From: an uncultured Clostridia bacterium
GTDB lineage: Bacteria; Bacillota; Clostridia; Christensenellales; UBA1242
Length of the DNA stretch: 49,923 bases
NCBI GenBank assembly: GCA_944350085.1
Contig: CALVNY010000022.1
Coordinates: 1 to 49,923, forward strand
Direction of reading: 5' to 3'
Shown here: one piece after another, positions 1 through 11,967 of the stretch
Layout: each line of letters opens with the position of its first letter
How positions within the stretch are numbered: the first letter of the stretch is position 1
Position numbers and translations under genes: made by a program
The notes under the pieces: generated by a model
Told to the model about the DNA's origin: nothing
The model's database searches: none
The model's input: only the letters and a program-made list of their open reading frames with translations

Positions 1-3000
1 TAGTTCTAAGTGAACCATAAGTTTTTAATCTTGAATAGTAATAATAAGTTTTGTTTTCTTCTTTATAAACAACACCGTGTCTGCCGTTTACATATTTTAT
101 TGTGCTTTGTGGAAGTTGGCTTGTTTCATAAACATATTCAGTAACACTATAACCAGCACCACTATTAATTGCACCAATTTCTTGGATTTCGCGTTGAGCA
201 TTTGAGATTTTATTAAACACAGTTGCATTGGTGAATATGTTTTGTTCAGCCATTTCTCTTGCTGAATCGCTTGAAGTTGAAATTATTTTTGTTGTTACAT
301 TAATATTGTCAATAAATTTACCAACAAATGACCCAATATTATCGTAGTTTAAATTACTTAAATCTTCACTTCTCCAAACATTTGCTGAAACAGCACTATT
401 TAAAATTAATGAACCAAAAGTTATTTGAGAAAGCAAGTCTTTTATATTGTTTATAATAAAGCCTTCTTCTTTTAAAGTTTCAACACCAATATAAATGTTT
501 CCACCACTTTCTTGAATCAAGCCATCTTTTAACCAGCCACCATTTACAACTAAGCCTATAAATCCACCAACTTGTTTTGCGTAAACACTGCCTGTTGTGT
601 AAACACTCTTAATTGTTCCACCAGCATTTAAGCCCACAACACCACCAGCATAACTTGAAACGCCATTTATAACATTTACATTTGAATAACTATCAGAAAT
701 TGTTCCACCCAAATTAATTCCGGCAATTCCACCAATGTAATAACTTTGAGCAAGAGCACTGCTGTTAAACAAATTGTTATAAATTTTATCGCTACCTGTT
801 GAGTTGTGTGTTGTTTTATTTATGTTTGTTTTTATCTCGTCATTTATTACTGATTGATTTTCATGGGTTATGTAACTTCTTTCAATTTTACCTCTTAACT
901 CACCAACCAAACCACCAGCACTATATTTAGAAACAAGCCTTGGATTTGAATCGTTTGAAGTAGTAATTGTAAAGTGACTATCTGAAATGTTTGATGTTGC
1001 ACCAACATATCCAAATATACCACCAACTATATCACCAGAAATTGTTGTGTTTCCATAAACATCAATTTTTCTTAGTCTTGCATATTTTTGTGCAGTCTTA
1101 ACATCTTCGCCACGGTCATTAACATCAACAATTCCAGCAATTCCACCAGCATATGAAATACCTTTTAAGGTTTCTTCTGTTCCATCATAAGCGTTAAAGT
1201 TTGGACTGCCAACAGTTGTAGATTTGTTTGTTGCCGAAACTGAAATGTTTGTTGAAACATTAACAAGTTCACTATCTCCACTTATTTTGCCAACAACACC
1301 ACCTACAGCATTTTGACCGTTAACATAAACACCTTCACCATAAATACGAATATTGTATGCCGATGCATTAATCATTTCGCCAGCCAATGCCCCAACATAC
1401 ATAACACCAGTTCCATCAATGCTTGTTACATTTATATTTAAGTTTCTAACTATTGCACTAAATTTTGAACCATCATCATTTTGTGTTTCATATAGTTTAC
1501 CAAACAAACCTAAATGTGTAATGGCTTGTGATGTTTCAATTTGACTTTCGGCTATTAATTTTAAGTCATTGATGTACATACCATTTCCATCAATATCCCC
1601 TGCAAAATCAATATTGTATGTTTCAGCTTTAATGTCGGTAACTGATGTTCCTTCAAATGTTATGTTAGAAACAAATCTTAAATAGTTCCTATTAACATTT
1701 TCTTGTCCATTGCTGTTTTTATATGCCAATGTTCCATAATCATTAAACGTTGTTGCATTGTAAACCAAATATGGGTTTCTTATGCTTTCGCCAATTATTA
1801 AGCCATTAACATATTCATAACTTAATGTTTCACTTGAATCGTAATCGCTAGTTAAATATCTAACACTCAATGTTCTCAAATTTGCAGAAACAAGTTCTGG
1901 CCTGCTTGGAGCATAATATGAATGCTTGAAGTTTTTTGTAATTACATCATAAGTGTCATAGGACTCTGCTGTTATTTTTGATGGAATAAACCATACACTT
2001 CTTAAAATGTCTGTATTTAACTCAAAGTCCGTGTTAAATGCATAACCTTGGAAAGAATTATATGAATAAAATTCCTCTGCTTCAAGGCTTGTTGCAGGTT
2101 CATTTGTGTCATAGAACCTATCTAACAATGTTATTGTGTAAGTTTCTTCTTGTAACTCATCGTAACCATCATCTCCAACAACTCCTGTTGGATTGTATGT
2201 AAATTTTAATGTTTGATCAATTTTTAAGTAATGTGAATAAGAAATGTTTGAAGTTGTTGCATTATATGAATTTTCAACATCATTAACAGTTTTACCTGTA
2301 AATGGAGAGTGTGCATCATTTTCAATTCTAACACTACTTAACGAATAACAATCTTCAATTAAACCATTTTCACCACTAGTAAACACAAATCCTGCTGAGT
2401 GTGCAGCATTTACTAACATATTTGAATAACTATTTGAAATTGCTCCATTGTTTTGATAAACAAATCCAGAAGCATCTGTGTCTACATTTATTCCTGAATT
2501 TACTGCTCTAAGTGTTGCTATGTCGCTATTATTTCTTAAAGCATTAATTGCAGCTTGATATATTTTACTATTTTCATCTAATCCACTAACAACTTTATCG
2601 CCATTACTTATTGTTAATGTGTTTGAATTATAAACCCCTGTAAATAAATTCTTTTCAACAGTACTTATTCCAGTAATATCCTTAGTAAATATTGAAGAAT
2701 TATCCCAAACAATACTTCCATTTGCTAAGTTGTTTTCTTCATCTAAGGAATTTTCATTGTAGTTATAAGTCCAACCTTCTCTACTCATTGTGTAACAATA
2801 CTGAATTGTTGCACCACTTTCATTAAACACAACAAGTCCGGCAGTTCCTGCATTTTCAATAAGGTCACTGCTTTGATTTAATAGGTTTGCACCTTTGTAA
2901 TATGAAGAAGAAATTGTTTGATTGTTTTGAACAACTAATCCTGCAACATATCCAACGCCATTGATTGTTACATTTTCAACTCTACTGTTTGTAATATACC

Positions 3001-6000
3001 CGTTGTTTATTGCAACAAGTCCTGCAATTCGAGCGTTTGAAACATCTGCCTTTGCAGTTACTTTTACAACAGAAATTGAACGACCTTCAACATTTGTATA
3101 TGTTCTAGCAACATAATTTGGCTCGCCTGTTACTTTATTATCTCCAAGAGATTCTTGAAGCAATTTTTCTCTTTCTGCCCTAATTTCGTTTGCTAAAACA
3201 TCATTAACAACTTGTGCATTAGTAATTACACCATTGTTTTGTCCTGCAATAAATCCAAAATTTACATTGTTGTAAGCAGTTGCATCAATTAACAAGTCTT
3301 GTGTTGTATTGTTACTTTCTTCAACTACATTATGTAATGTTCCCAAAGGAACAATCTCAACTGTAATATTTTTTAAGGTTGTGCCTTCTGCAACTGTATC
3401 AAATAGTCCAATATTAATGTTTGTAGTGTCACCAGTAACTTCGCCTTCTTCATTAGTTTCAACAGATGTGTCAAAACTTTTGATTGTTATAATATATCCA
3501 TTTCCATCTAAACTAGCAATTTCTGTGGAAATTGGTTTGTAATTTGTCAAAACTATATCTTCAAGCAAGATATAATTTATGCCAGCTTCCATATTCAAGA
3601 ATTGCTCTGTTGTAGAAATTGGTTCAGGCGTTTCATCGTTTGTGTTTCTTTGAACATTAAATGTAAATTCACATTCAAGTTCCACAATAAATGAATCGTC
3701 CATTACAGAATCTGGCATTGTTGTACTATTTGGGTCAATAAGTGTAATATCTGAACTACTACCAAATCCGTAGTTAATAATTGCTTTTGCAACTAACACA
3801 TCTGATGTGTTTTTAACAGTGTTTCTTAAATACATAGAGCCATCACTGTCAGTTCTTATAACAAATGTGCCATAATCTTTATCTACTAAATTAACATCAT
3901 TAAAACTACCATCAGTGTTATAAATCCTTTGATACCATGTGCTATTAGCATTATTTGAATTTAATTTTTTTGAAATACTATCAGCAAAATCTCTTAGTTT
4001 GTTGTTTATTTGTGGAATATAAGGGTTGTATGAAACATCTTTTAGAGCAACTTTTAGCATTTTGCTTTGGTTTAAGATTGATTGGTAAACCCCATCAACC
4101 ACATTTTCAACTGTTATACTTTCAACAACAAAATCTGCAACTTTTAATGTTAGTTTTGCTTGCGAAGTGTAAATTCTATCGTTGATTGTTTTTTCAGTGT
4201 ATGCAACAAGATTTATTGTGCTACCTTGTGGCAAATCACTTGCAACACTTAAGGTGTAAGTTCCATCATTATTTTTTGAAACTCTAACCCTGCCATTAAC
4301 ACCATATTCTGTTCCACCATTATAAATATTAACAGTTGTGTACTCATTAAAATCAATAAATGCGTTTTCAAGCCCATCACCTGTTAATGTAAAGATGTTG
4401 TCTGTGCCTCTTGCAACAACTCCATAACTTGAATTTTTGTATGACAAATATAATCCCGGAGGAGTTATTGCTTCAAGTTCTATGGTTTTTGCAGGATATG
4501 AAATCAAGTTTCCATTTACATAAGCATAAACAGTAATTGTTACAGCAAAGATTGAACCTGATAATGTGTTTGTAGGAAGTATTGTCCTAATATATAAATT
4601 GCCATCATATAAATAGTTGTAATTTAAATCAGTTGTTGACCTTGGCAAAGCAATTATTCCATCTGTAATTCTTTCTGCTTGTGGATAAGCAGTTTGGTAA
4701 TTAAAATTATCACCATCTTCATAATAAACTAATTGTTCAAAATTAATTGTTTTACCATCAACTGTTGATGATGTAACATTAACACTTGTTACATTTCCGT
4801 AATATGGGCTTAAATTAATTTTTAATAATCCCATATATCCCGGAATTATGTTGTTATAAGCAACTTCGTTTGTTTTTGGAACAAACACAATTTCACCATT
4901 AACTTCAACTTCTTCGTATTCACTGCTTGGATAATGTAATACAGAAATTTCGTTAATAGGTTGTGGTAAAAGTGTTACATCACAAGATTTTACAAACTTA
5001 ATATTTCCATTTTCCTTGGTGTAGAAAGTAATTGTTAAATGATTATCATCTGTAATCGTTGTGTAAATATTATTAACCTTTATTACACTTAATTCAAACT
5101 TATAAATTTTTTCTCTATCATCTACATTGCTTTGTGGTGCAAATGATAAAACTTGTAAATTGTCAAGTGTAACTATTTTGCTTGTTTCTGCACTACTTTC
5201 AGCCGTTTCATTAGTTCCATTAGAAATTACAAAATATAAATCTTCATCAAAATTGTCGGTGTCTAATGTAACTGTTAAAATCGGTTGTGTGTATGCTGAA
5301 AACTCAACACTTGTTTTGTCTACTTTTAAATTAAATGTTTCATTGTAAACCTTAATTTGCAAAGGTTTTATTAAATCATTTGATTTTGTAAATGTTCCAG
5401 CAAGCCCAGAACTATTTTTAACATAAGAATTTGCAATTTCTTCAATATCGTTAACACTTACTATAAAGAAATTTTCGCTACTTAAAGCAATATAAGGAAC
5501 TGCTAAAAGAGTTGAATATTCATTAAATGCAATATTTCCTAGAATTGAGATTTCACTAGATGAAATATCAACATAATACAAATATCTGGTTTCAGTTGTT
5601 ACTACTCCATCATTAACCACTTCAACTTGAACTTCTTCGCAAACAATATCTTTAATTCCATTTAAAGCAAAATCCCAAGTTGAAGAATTGTTGTCGTGAT
5701 AAATAGACAACGAACCATTTACAAATGTTGTAAAATAATATCTAACACCTAAATTTTGTCTTTGAACTAAATCAAACACATAGTTTGTTGAATTTAAAAT
5801 TTTACTATATGTACTATTTATGTCTGCATAGAACGAAGTTTCAACATTTTTAACAATATCCAAACTTGTTATTTCTGTTGTGCTTCTTTTATTTTTCAAA
5901 AGTTGTAAATTACTTAATTTGCTAATTATATTAACATTTGCTGTGTATGTTACTTCTTTATTGTATTTTGAAGTTATAACAATTTGGTCTTGTCCAGCAC

Positions 6001-9000
6001 CTAAAACTTGTAGAGTTTCATTTCCATTTGAATCGTAACCAAATTTGATTAATCCATTTACACTGTAATATTCAAGTTTGCTTACGCCAACAAATTTTGG
6101 TAATGCACTAATATCAATAACATCTTTTAATTTATAAGTATTTTCTTTAATTATGCTATTTTTAATGTCTAATGAATAATTTATTTTGTCAAATTCAGTT
6201 TGATTGTTAAACGAATTAATTGTTCCATCAGAATTGTAATATTTTGAATCTAATTCAGTAAATGTTAATATTATCTCTTTTTCAACATTCCCATTAACTA
6301 AAATATCATGAACAAAAGATGTATTATTATTTCCATTGAATGTTACATCAATTCCCATTGGTGGAAGGTCAATTACAAGATTAATACTGTCATCATATTC
6401 AACTGTTTGAGGATTAGTTACTCTATAAACATTTTTTAGGTTTAAAATTAATGGTAAACCATTATATGCTTTATATTTGGTTCCTGGGTTAGATTTGTTT
6501 TCGTATTCATATATATTTTGATACCAATTATAATTTTTGTTAATAACATTAATAATAGAGCCGTTTGAAATTTCTAATGTTTCGGAATTTGCACCAAATC
6601 CATCTTCATCTTCGTTTTCAGTTTCAACATAGTATATTTTATAAGTATAATCACTTCCAACTGCTACATTTTGAACATTAACAAAATCAATTGCAACAGT
6701 TCCATCAACTTCCCCACCTTCAACTTGAATTTTGCCGATTTCTTTTGCAAATTCACCAACTCTAAAGTTTGAATAAAAAACCGTTCTGCCAACTATTTCG
6801 TCAAACTCTTGGTTAAAATAGTAAAATTTTGAACCATCATTTAATAATGTGTAACCGTTTAACGCGTCTGCATAATTGAAAGTTAATGTTGTAATGTTAT
6901 TAATATCAGCAGAACCAAGTTGTGTGCTATGATCAATTCCACCTGTTGAATTTTGTAAATATTTTATTGTAAACCCAATATAAAAGGAATTTATTGTAGT
7001 TAAATTATCATAAGTTAAATCAAATGTTTGACCATCTACTGTAATCGTTGTATCTACCGTTGTATCTATCCCGCTGAAACAATCAACAAATGATGTTGTT
7101 GACACATAATTAACCGTGCCTAATGATTTGCTTAATACAGAATAACTGGATTCAATATTGTAGAAATTTAAAGAACCTGAACCATTTTTCAAGTTGTTAT
7201 ATCTTGGATTGATTATATTGTTGTTTTCAAATTTGGCCTCATAAATATTTGAGGCATCACCAATGAAAGCACCAATGTTGTCAATTCCACTAACACTATT
7301 AACAACCCCATTAGCATGGCTGTCGACAATTCTTAAAATTCCATTTTTGCTTGTTCCAATAGTTCCAATAATTCCACCAACATTCATTTTAACATCGCTT
7401 GGTGCACTAGTTGCAATGTTTGCATTTACAAAACCTTTTACAATATTTGCATTATTTGCTCCACCAATAAGCCCACCAACTGAATTTGAACTAGAATTTA
7501 GTGAAATTATATCTCCAAAATAGTGATTTAATGTGTCGTTTTCATTGTAATTGTATATTCTTCTTGAACCTGAAGTAATCCCCACATTAAAGTAACTATA
7601 AACAGAGTTTCCAAAAAGTGCTTCGGCAATATTATATGTTGTATAGTATGTTGTTTCTTCTTTGTTAGCATATTGATTGTTGTAACCAATCAAACCACCA
7701 ACATAAGTTTCACCAATAATTCCTGTGTTATAAACGCTTGTTTTTTCTGCATTGTCAATAAATTGAACTTTATTTCCATAAACAGCATTGTATAATTCAT
7801 TTTCTAAAAGGTTGTAAGTTTTATTAACAACATCATGTGTTGCATTTACATAAACCTTACTATTAGATTTACTAAATAAATTTTCATACAAGTTAGAAGA
7901 AATTTTGTATTCTTCTGCTATTTCATTTGAATCTAACAAGTAAACATTAGGAAGTAAATATGAAGAAATTGTGTTAATTTCCAAGTTGTCGTTATAAATA
8001 TTATAACCAACTAATCCACCAACATAAGTTTTGCCTCTAACAACTGGTAAAACAGTGTTGTTAACAAGTTGACCCATATTTATACCAACAAGTCCACCTG
8101 TGTATGTTAATCCTTTAACATAAGATTTAGTTGTGTAGTTTTCAATTCCACCTAAATTTATACCAACAAGTCCACCATATATCGAATTTTGATTTGACAT
8201 TGATGTGTTTGGCAATGTGTTTATTGAAGAAACTACATTGTAATCTGTTTTTTCTGAATTTAAAATGTGTGCGCCTAAGTTATAACCAACAAGTCCACCT
8301 GCAATTATTGCACTTGTTTCTATAGTGCTTGTTGCAACGATATTAACATAAGCATTGTTATTTTCAAAGTTAGTTGTAATTCCATCAACTAAATCAATAG
8401 CATTTTTAAAGTTTTCAGTTAAATCAACAATTCCAACAAGCATTCCAACAAGTCCGCCAACGTAAGTTGTTTTGTTTGATGCAAGCGCACGATATGTAAT
8501 GCCTACTGGTTTTGTAGCATCAGTGAACATTGATGTTGCACTTGATGTTTGAACTTGCGAACCATCAACAACTGAACAGTTATATATCAAACCTTTACTA
8601 AACCCTGCAAGTGCTCCAACATAAACTACTTGATTACTATTTGAATCAAGAATATTGATGTTAACACCATTTAATTGCAAGTTAAGCAATGCGCCTGTTT
8701 CACCAACATATCCAAACAAACCAAAATAATTTATGTTTCCAGTTTCATCAGATTGTCTTCTAGTGATATTTAAATTATATATTGTATGTTGAACATCAAC
8801 AACACTATCACCAAGCACAATTTTATGAACACCGTTTATTGAACCCGTAAATGGTGTGTCCTTTGTACCAATTGGTTCAAAATTAGTAATGCTTTGCAAA
8901 TTAATATCTGCTGTTAAAATATAATGTGAATTTAAAGAGTTGCTAATTTTTAACATATCGTCTGCATTTTCAATTTCAAACTCATTATTTATTGTTCCAT

Positions 9001-11869
9001 TTGCAACTTTTAAATAAATTTGTTGTTCAACAATTTCATCAACACTATCTTTTGCTCTAATGTAAATTATTGTTTCACCATTTATTTGTCTATTTACTTT
9101 AATAGTGATTGTTTGATTTTCATTGTCAACAGAAAGTTCTAGGTCACTTTGTGCTTGTGTGTGAGTTGCTGTTATCTCTTTTATTGTGGCATTTGCTGGA
9201 AGAATTGTATATTTTACCACATAAACATTTCCACTTGTAAATTTTCCAGTAGAGTCAATAGTCATTTCCCTAGTGTCAAAAGTGTAACTATTCTTTACCT
9301 CACTAACTTCACCATTAGAAACGCTAGTCTTTTTTACATTGTCTAAAATAATGCTAGAAACTTTAACTGGTTGCGAAACAGTAAATGTAACATTAACATC
9401 TTCATTTACAGTAGTAATTAAAACACCATTTTCATTTGGGAATGTTTGGCTTATTTGACAAATAGCATTAAACACCATGCTTTCACTTGTTAATACTGCA
9501 TAAACTACTGCTTGTTGAAGATTGTCACTTGTGGTTTCAATATAAACAACATTGTTGTTATATTCAAAAATGTAAGTTGTTGTAGTGATATCGCCAGAAG
9601 TATTTTCAACAATATTAAGTGGTTGTATAATTTCGTTTCCAATTTTTATAATCCAATTCATATCGTCTTTTGTAAAACTAGCCGTGCTTGGATTTACTCT
9701 AAATATAATTTTTTGTTTTGCTAAGGTTTCTTCGTACCCTACAACTTTAGATAAATTATAAATTGATGCAACATATATGTTTGGTGTTGCTGAAATCAAT
9801 GGAGCCCTTACTTCAATGTCGAACTTGTATTCCAAAGTTTTAGTAAGTTCACCATTTTCATTATATCCTGTTATAGTTACAGTAATGCTTGCAGTTCCTG
9901 TTTTGCTTAAAGTTTTTATTGTTCCGTCAACAATGTTTACAATGCGTTGAGTATTTTGTTCTACAACAGAAATTGAACTTGTCATTCCTGTTATTAAATT
10001 ATCGTGAATATTGTTTATATTGTACTTAATGTTATAAGTACCAGATGTTTTTAAAATAATTGTGTGGTTTGATTGGTCCACCGAATAAGGTTTTATTGTT
10101 GTTCCGTAAATCTTGATTGTAGATTCGTCTTTTAATTCTTCAAACACTGTTACTGTGCATGTTCTACTTTTTACGCCATTTGGTGCAACAATATAAAATG
10201 TTGTTTTGCCAAACTTTCCTTGCGGAACCAAAACAATTTTATTTTCTTTTAATAAAATTGTTTTATCAACTTTAACAATGCTTTCATCTGCAATATAAAC
10301 TTTTAGTAAAGATTTGTCAAATCCTGCAATCAATCCAACAATTTCAACTTCTTTATTAGTAGCATCGTAAGGAATTCTAATTTCACTTAATATTCCTAAA
10401 ACAATTTCACCCCTAATAAAGTTAACATCAACTTTTTTGTAAATTTTTTCATAATTTACACTTGTGAAAACCATCTTTAAATCGGTTGGAGCTTGTTCAT
10501 CACTAGCATAATTATGTGAAATAAGCAATGGACAATCGTTGGTTATTGTTATTGGGTTTGCAATATCTAGTTCAACACCATACTTATTGTAAACAGAAAC
10601 TTTAACTTCAGACTCGCTTTCAAAAGTAATTAAAACAGGTTCGTCATTTAAAATTTCCTCATTAACACCAACAACATTTAAGTTTATGCTTGTTCCTTCA
10701 ACAGTTCCTGTTGTTCTATCATAAAGTGTAATTTCATCAACACTTTCGTTTGAATACAAAACATCAATTTTGGTTGGCAAACCTAAAACATTAACTTTTA
10801 AAACTATTTCGGTTGTAAACTCTCCAACATGGTTGGCATAGTCAACAACAAGTTTTAAAGTTTCACTTCCCTTTCTTCTTTGAAGAATTTGGAAACTTCC
10901 ATCACTAAATTGTTTTGAAATTTCAAAATATTCACCATTGTATGGCAATTCAATTGGTTCAAACTCGTTTGTTTCTGTGTTTAATGACAATAGTTTTATT
11001 TGATAATCAGAATCTGCTGTTATATATCCTTTGTCAATTAAATCTTCGCCACTTTGAATAAAGCCTTTTAATTTAATAAGTTTTTTGTAAAGTGCTTCAT
11101 CGTTAACATTTTGTGCTAAATTTAATGTGTAAACCCCATCTACCTTTTCAACTTCAACAAAGCCTGGCAATGATGAATCTGTATATTCAATTTTTAACTG
11201 ATTAATAGTGTCAACAACATCAACAGAAATTGTTTTAATAATTTCCTCATTGTCTAAACTTTTTACTTGCAATGTAAAGTTTGTAATTGAGGAATCCGAA
11301 TCAACTAAAACTTTTGTGCCATTAATATGTATTTTGTCTAATTCATCAACATCTGCATTTAAAACACTAAGTTCTATATTTGTTTGTGAGGTGTTTGTTG
11401 GGTTAAATTTAATAAATTCACTTAAATCTTTTTCAGCACCACGATTTAATGCTAATTCATCTTTTGTAAAAGTTATATCTTTTAATGGTTCTTCAACATT
11501 AACTGTGCAAAGTGCAGATTTGTTACCTTCTTCTGTTACAACATTAATTTGAACTTTACCTTTTGATAATGCCAAATATTTAGCAGTTGTGGTGTTTCCA
11601 TCTTTTGTTGGATTTCCATAAGCCTCAATGATTCCTTGTGTGGACAAAATTTCAAAAATAACATTGGTGCTTACGCCCTTTTTGTTTCCACTAACAGTTG
11701 CAGAAATTTCAAATATGTTTTCTTCTGGATTATCACTCAAAAAAACCGTAACTTCACTTTGCGACAAAGTTACACTAAGTTTTCTATATTCGTCACAACC
11801 TGTAAGCAAAAAAGTTGAGCCGACTAAAATCATTATTAAGCTTAATAACCAATATTTAATTTTTCCCAT
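1..11869 (-). CDS. Giant GLUG-repeat / Ig-like surface lipoprotein, C-terminus cut by window edge
   Basis: An open minus-strand frame runs from ATG at 11869 to the left edge without a stop: 3956 codons are visible and the 3' end is missing. The start follows an AAGGTG ribosome site. The N-terminus is a lipoprotein signal (basic start, hydrophobic stretch, lipobox LLTGC) with the lipid-modified Cys at residue 25, so the mature protein should sit on the outer face of the membrane. Residues ~26-985 are beta-rich Ig/Big-like modules with stretches such as FEISATVSGNKKGVS. GLUG-type repeat blocks lie at ~985-1575, ~2770-3260 and from ~3360 to the edge, each opened by an 'N-DI-L....F.G...G' strand-turn pattern and followed by many GG-hydrophobic-hydrophobic-G units. 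It is paralogous to the complete 5332-aa gene upstream over its visible length. By alignment of landmarks roughly 1600-1700 residues are missing (inference). No catalytic motif was seen. Adhesion or a surface scaffold is a guess from architecture only. Confidence 0.9.
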   Translation of the reverse strand, partial: MGKIKYWLLSLIMILVGSTFLLTGCDEYRKLSVTLSQSEVTVFLSDNPEENIFEISATVSGNKKGVSTNVIFEILSTQGIIEAYGNPTKDGNTTTAKYLALSKGKVQINVVTEEGNKSALCTVNVEEPLKDITFTKDELALNRGAEKDLSEFIKFNPTNTSQTNIELSVLNADVDELDKIHINGTKVLVDSDSSITNFTLQVKSLDNEEIIKTISVDVVDTINQLKIEYTDSSLPGFVEVEKVDGVYTLNLAQNVNDEALYKKLIKLKGFIQSGEDLIDKGYITADSDYQIKLLSLNTETNEFEPIELPYNGEYFEISKQFSDGSFQILQRRKGSETLKLVVDYANHVGEFTTEIVLKVNVLGLPTKIDVLYSNESVDEITLYDRTTGTVEGTSINLNVVGVNEEILNDEPVLITFESESEVKVSVYNKYGVELDIANPITITNDCPLLISHNYASDEQAPTDLKMVFTSVNYEKIYKKVDVNFIRGEIVLGILSEIRIPYDATNKEVEIVGLIAGFDKSLLKVYIADESIVKVDKTILLKENKIVLVPQGKFGKTTFYIVAPNGVKSRTCTVTVFEELKDESTIKIYGTTIKPYSVDQSNHTIILKTSGTYNIKYNINNIHDNLITGMTSSISVVEQNTQRIVNIVDGTIKTLSKTGTASITVTITGYNENGELTKTLEYKFDIEVRAPLISATPNIYVASIYNLSKVVGYEETLAKQKIIFRVNPSTASFTKDDMNWIIKIGNEIIQPLNIVENTSGDITTTTYIFEYNNNVVYIETTSDNLQQAVVYAVLTSESMVFNAICQISQTFPNENGVLITTVNEDVNVTFTVSQPVKVSSIILDNVKKTSVSNGEVSEVKNSYTFDTREMTIDSTGKFTSGNVYVVKYTILPANATIKEITATHTQAQSDLELSVDNENQTITIKVNRQINGETIIYIRAKDSVDEIVEQQIYLKVANGTINNEFEIENADDMLKISNSLNSHYILTADINLQSITNFEPIGTKDTPFTGSINGVHKIVLGDSVVDVQHTIYNLNITRRQSDETGNINYFGLFGYVGETGALLNLQLNGVNINILDSNSNQVVYVGALAGFSKGLIYNCSVVDGSQVQTSSATSMFTDATKPVGITYRALASNKTTYVGGLVGMLVGIVDLTENFKNAIDLVDGITTNFENNNAYVNIVATSTIETSAIIAGGLVGYNLGAHILNSEKTDYNVVSSINTLPNTSMSNQNSIYGGLVGINLGGIENYTTKSYVKGLTYTGGLVGINMGQLVNNTVLPVVRGKTYVGGLVGYNIYNDNLEINTISSYLLPNVYLLDSNEIAEEYKISSNLYENLFSKSNSKVYVNATHDVVNKTYNLLENELYNAVYGNKVQFIDNAEKTSVYNTGIIGETYVGGLIGYNNQYANKEETTYYTTYNIAEALFGNSVYSYFNVGITSGSRRIYNYNENDTLNHYFGDIISLNSSSNSVGGLIGGANNANIVKGFVNANIATSAPSDVKMNVGGIIGTIGTSKNGILRIVDSHANGVVNSVSGIDNIGAFIGDASNIYEAKFENNNIINPRYNNLKNGSGSLNFYNIESSYSVLSKSLGTVNYVSTTSFVDCFSGIDTTVDTTITVDGQTFDLTYDNLTTINSFYIGFTIKYLQNSTGGIDHSTQLGSADINNITTLTFNYADALNGYTLLNDGSKFYYFNQEFDEIVGRTVFYSNFRVGEFAKEIGKIQVEGGEVDGTVAIDFVNVQNVAVGSDYTYKIYYVETENEDEDGFGANSETLEISNGSIINVINKNYNWYQNIYEYENKSNPGTKYKAYNGLPLILNLKNVYRVTNPQTVEYDDSINLVIDLPPMGIDVTFNGNNNTSFVHDILVNGNVEKEIILTFTELDSKYYNSDGTINSFNNQTEFDKINYSLDIKNSIIKENTYKLKDVIDISALPKFVGVSKLEYYSVNGLIKFGYDSNGNETLQVLGAGQDQIVITSKYNKEVTYTANVNIISKLSNLQLLKNKRSTTEITSLDIVKNVETSFYADINSTYSKILNSTNYVFDLVQRQNLGVRYYFTTFVNGSLSIYHDNNSSTWDFALNGIKDIVCEEVQVEVVNDGVVTTETRYLYYVDISSSEISILGNIAFNEYSTLLAVPYIALSSENFFIVSVNDIEEIANSYVKNSSGLAGTFTKSNDLIKPLQIKVYNETFNLKVDKTSVEFSAYTQPILTVTLDTDNFDEDLYFVISNGTNETAESSAETSKIVTLDNLQVLSFAPQSNVDDREKIYKFELSVIKVNNIYTTITDDNHLTITFYTKENGNIKFVKSCDVTLLPQPINEISVLHYPSSEYEEVEVNGEIVFVPKTNEVAYNNIIPGYMGLLKINLSPYYGNVTSVNVTSSTVDGKTINFEQLVYYEDGDNFNYQTAYPQAERITDGIIALPRSTTDLNYNYLYDGNLYIRTILPTNTLSGSIFAVTITVYAYVNGNLISYPAKTIELEAITPPGLYLSYKNSSYGVVARGTDNIFTLTGDGLENAFIDFNEYTTVNIYNGGTEYGVNGRVRVSKNNDGTYTLSVASDLPQGSTINLVAYTEKTINDRIYTSQAKLTLKVADFVVESITVENVVDGVYQSILNQSKMLKVALKDVSYNPYIPQINNKLRDFADSISKKLNSNNANSTWYQRIYNTDGSFNDVNLVDKDYGTFVIRTDSDGSMYLRNTVKNTSDVLVAKAIINYGFGSSSDITLIDPNSTTMPDSVMDDSFIVELECEFTFNVQRNTNDETPEPISTTEQFLNMEAGINYILLEDIVLTNYKPISTEIASLDGNGYIITIKSFDTSVETNEEGEVTGDTTNINIGLFDTVAEGTTLKNITVEIVPLGTLHNVVEESNNTTQDLLIDATAYNNVNFGFIAGQNNGVITNAQVVNDVLANEIRAEREKLLQESLGDNKVTGEPNYVARTYTNVEGRSISVVKVTAKADVSNARIAGLVAINNGYITNSRVENVTINGVGYVAGLVVQNNQTISSSYYKGANLLNQSSDLIENAGTAGLVVFNESGATIQYCYTMSREGWTYNYNENSLDEENNLANGSIVWDNSSIFTKDITGISTVEKNLFTGVYNSNTLTISNGDKVVSGLDENSKIYQAAINALRNNSDIATLRAVNSGINVDTDASGFVYQNNGAISNSYSNMLVNAAHSAGFVFTSGENGLIEDCYSLSSVRIENDAHSPFTGKTVNDVENSYNATTSNISYSHYLKIDQTLKFTYNPTGVVGDDGYDELQEETYTITLLDRFYDTNEPATSLEAEEFYSYNSFQGYAFNTDFELNTDILRSVWFIPSKITAESYDTYDVITKNFKHSYYAPSRPELVSANLRTLSVRYLTSDYDSSETLSYEYVNGLIIGESIRNPYLVYNATTFNDYGTLAYKNSNGQENVNRNYLRFVSNITFEGTSVTDIKAETYNIDFAGDIDGNGMYINDLKLIAESQIETSQAITHLGLFGKLYETQNDDGSKFSAIVRNLNINVTSIDGTGVMYVGALAGEMINASAYNIRIYGEGVYVNGQNAVGGVVGKISGDSELVNVSTNISVSATNKSTTVGSPNFNAYDGTEETLKGISYAGGIAGIVDVNDRGEDVKTAQKYARLRKIDVYGNTTISGDIVGGIFGYVGATSNISDSHFTITTSNDSNPRLVSKYSAGGLVGELRGKIERSYITHENQSVINDEIKTNINKTTHNSTGSDKIYNNLFNSSALAQSYYIGGIAGINLGGTISDSYSNVNVINGVSSYAGGVVGLNAGGTIKSVYTTGSVYAKQVGGFIGLVVNGGWLKDGLIQESGGNIYIGVETLKEEGFIINNIKDLLSQITFGSLILNSAVSANVWRSEDLSNLNYDNIGSFVGKFIDNINVTTKIISTSSDSAREMAEQNIFTNATVFNKISNAQREIQEIGAINSGAGYSVTEYVYETSQLPQSTIKYVNGRHGVVYKEENKTYYYYSRLKTYGSLRT

Positions 11870-11967
11870 TTTACACCTTAATTTATTTTTTGAAAATATA
11901 AGTTTTTTATTTGTTTAAATGCATAAATTTTAAAGATAATTTTTGTTGCATTATAACATATATCTTA

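Noticed and set aside
7900..8500. Recurring CCAACAAGTCCACC-type DNA strings suggestive of a CRISPR or repeat array
   Set aside because: Spacing is irregular and in frame; the strings encode the GGLVG core of GLUG repeats.
11950..11955. A perfect TATAAT as the -10 of the downstream giant gene
   Set aside because: No -35-like sequence 16-18 bases upstream; the TTGACA-17-TACAAT pair just above it is far better.
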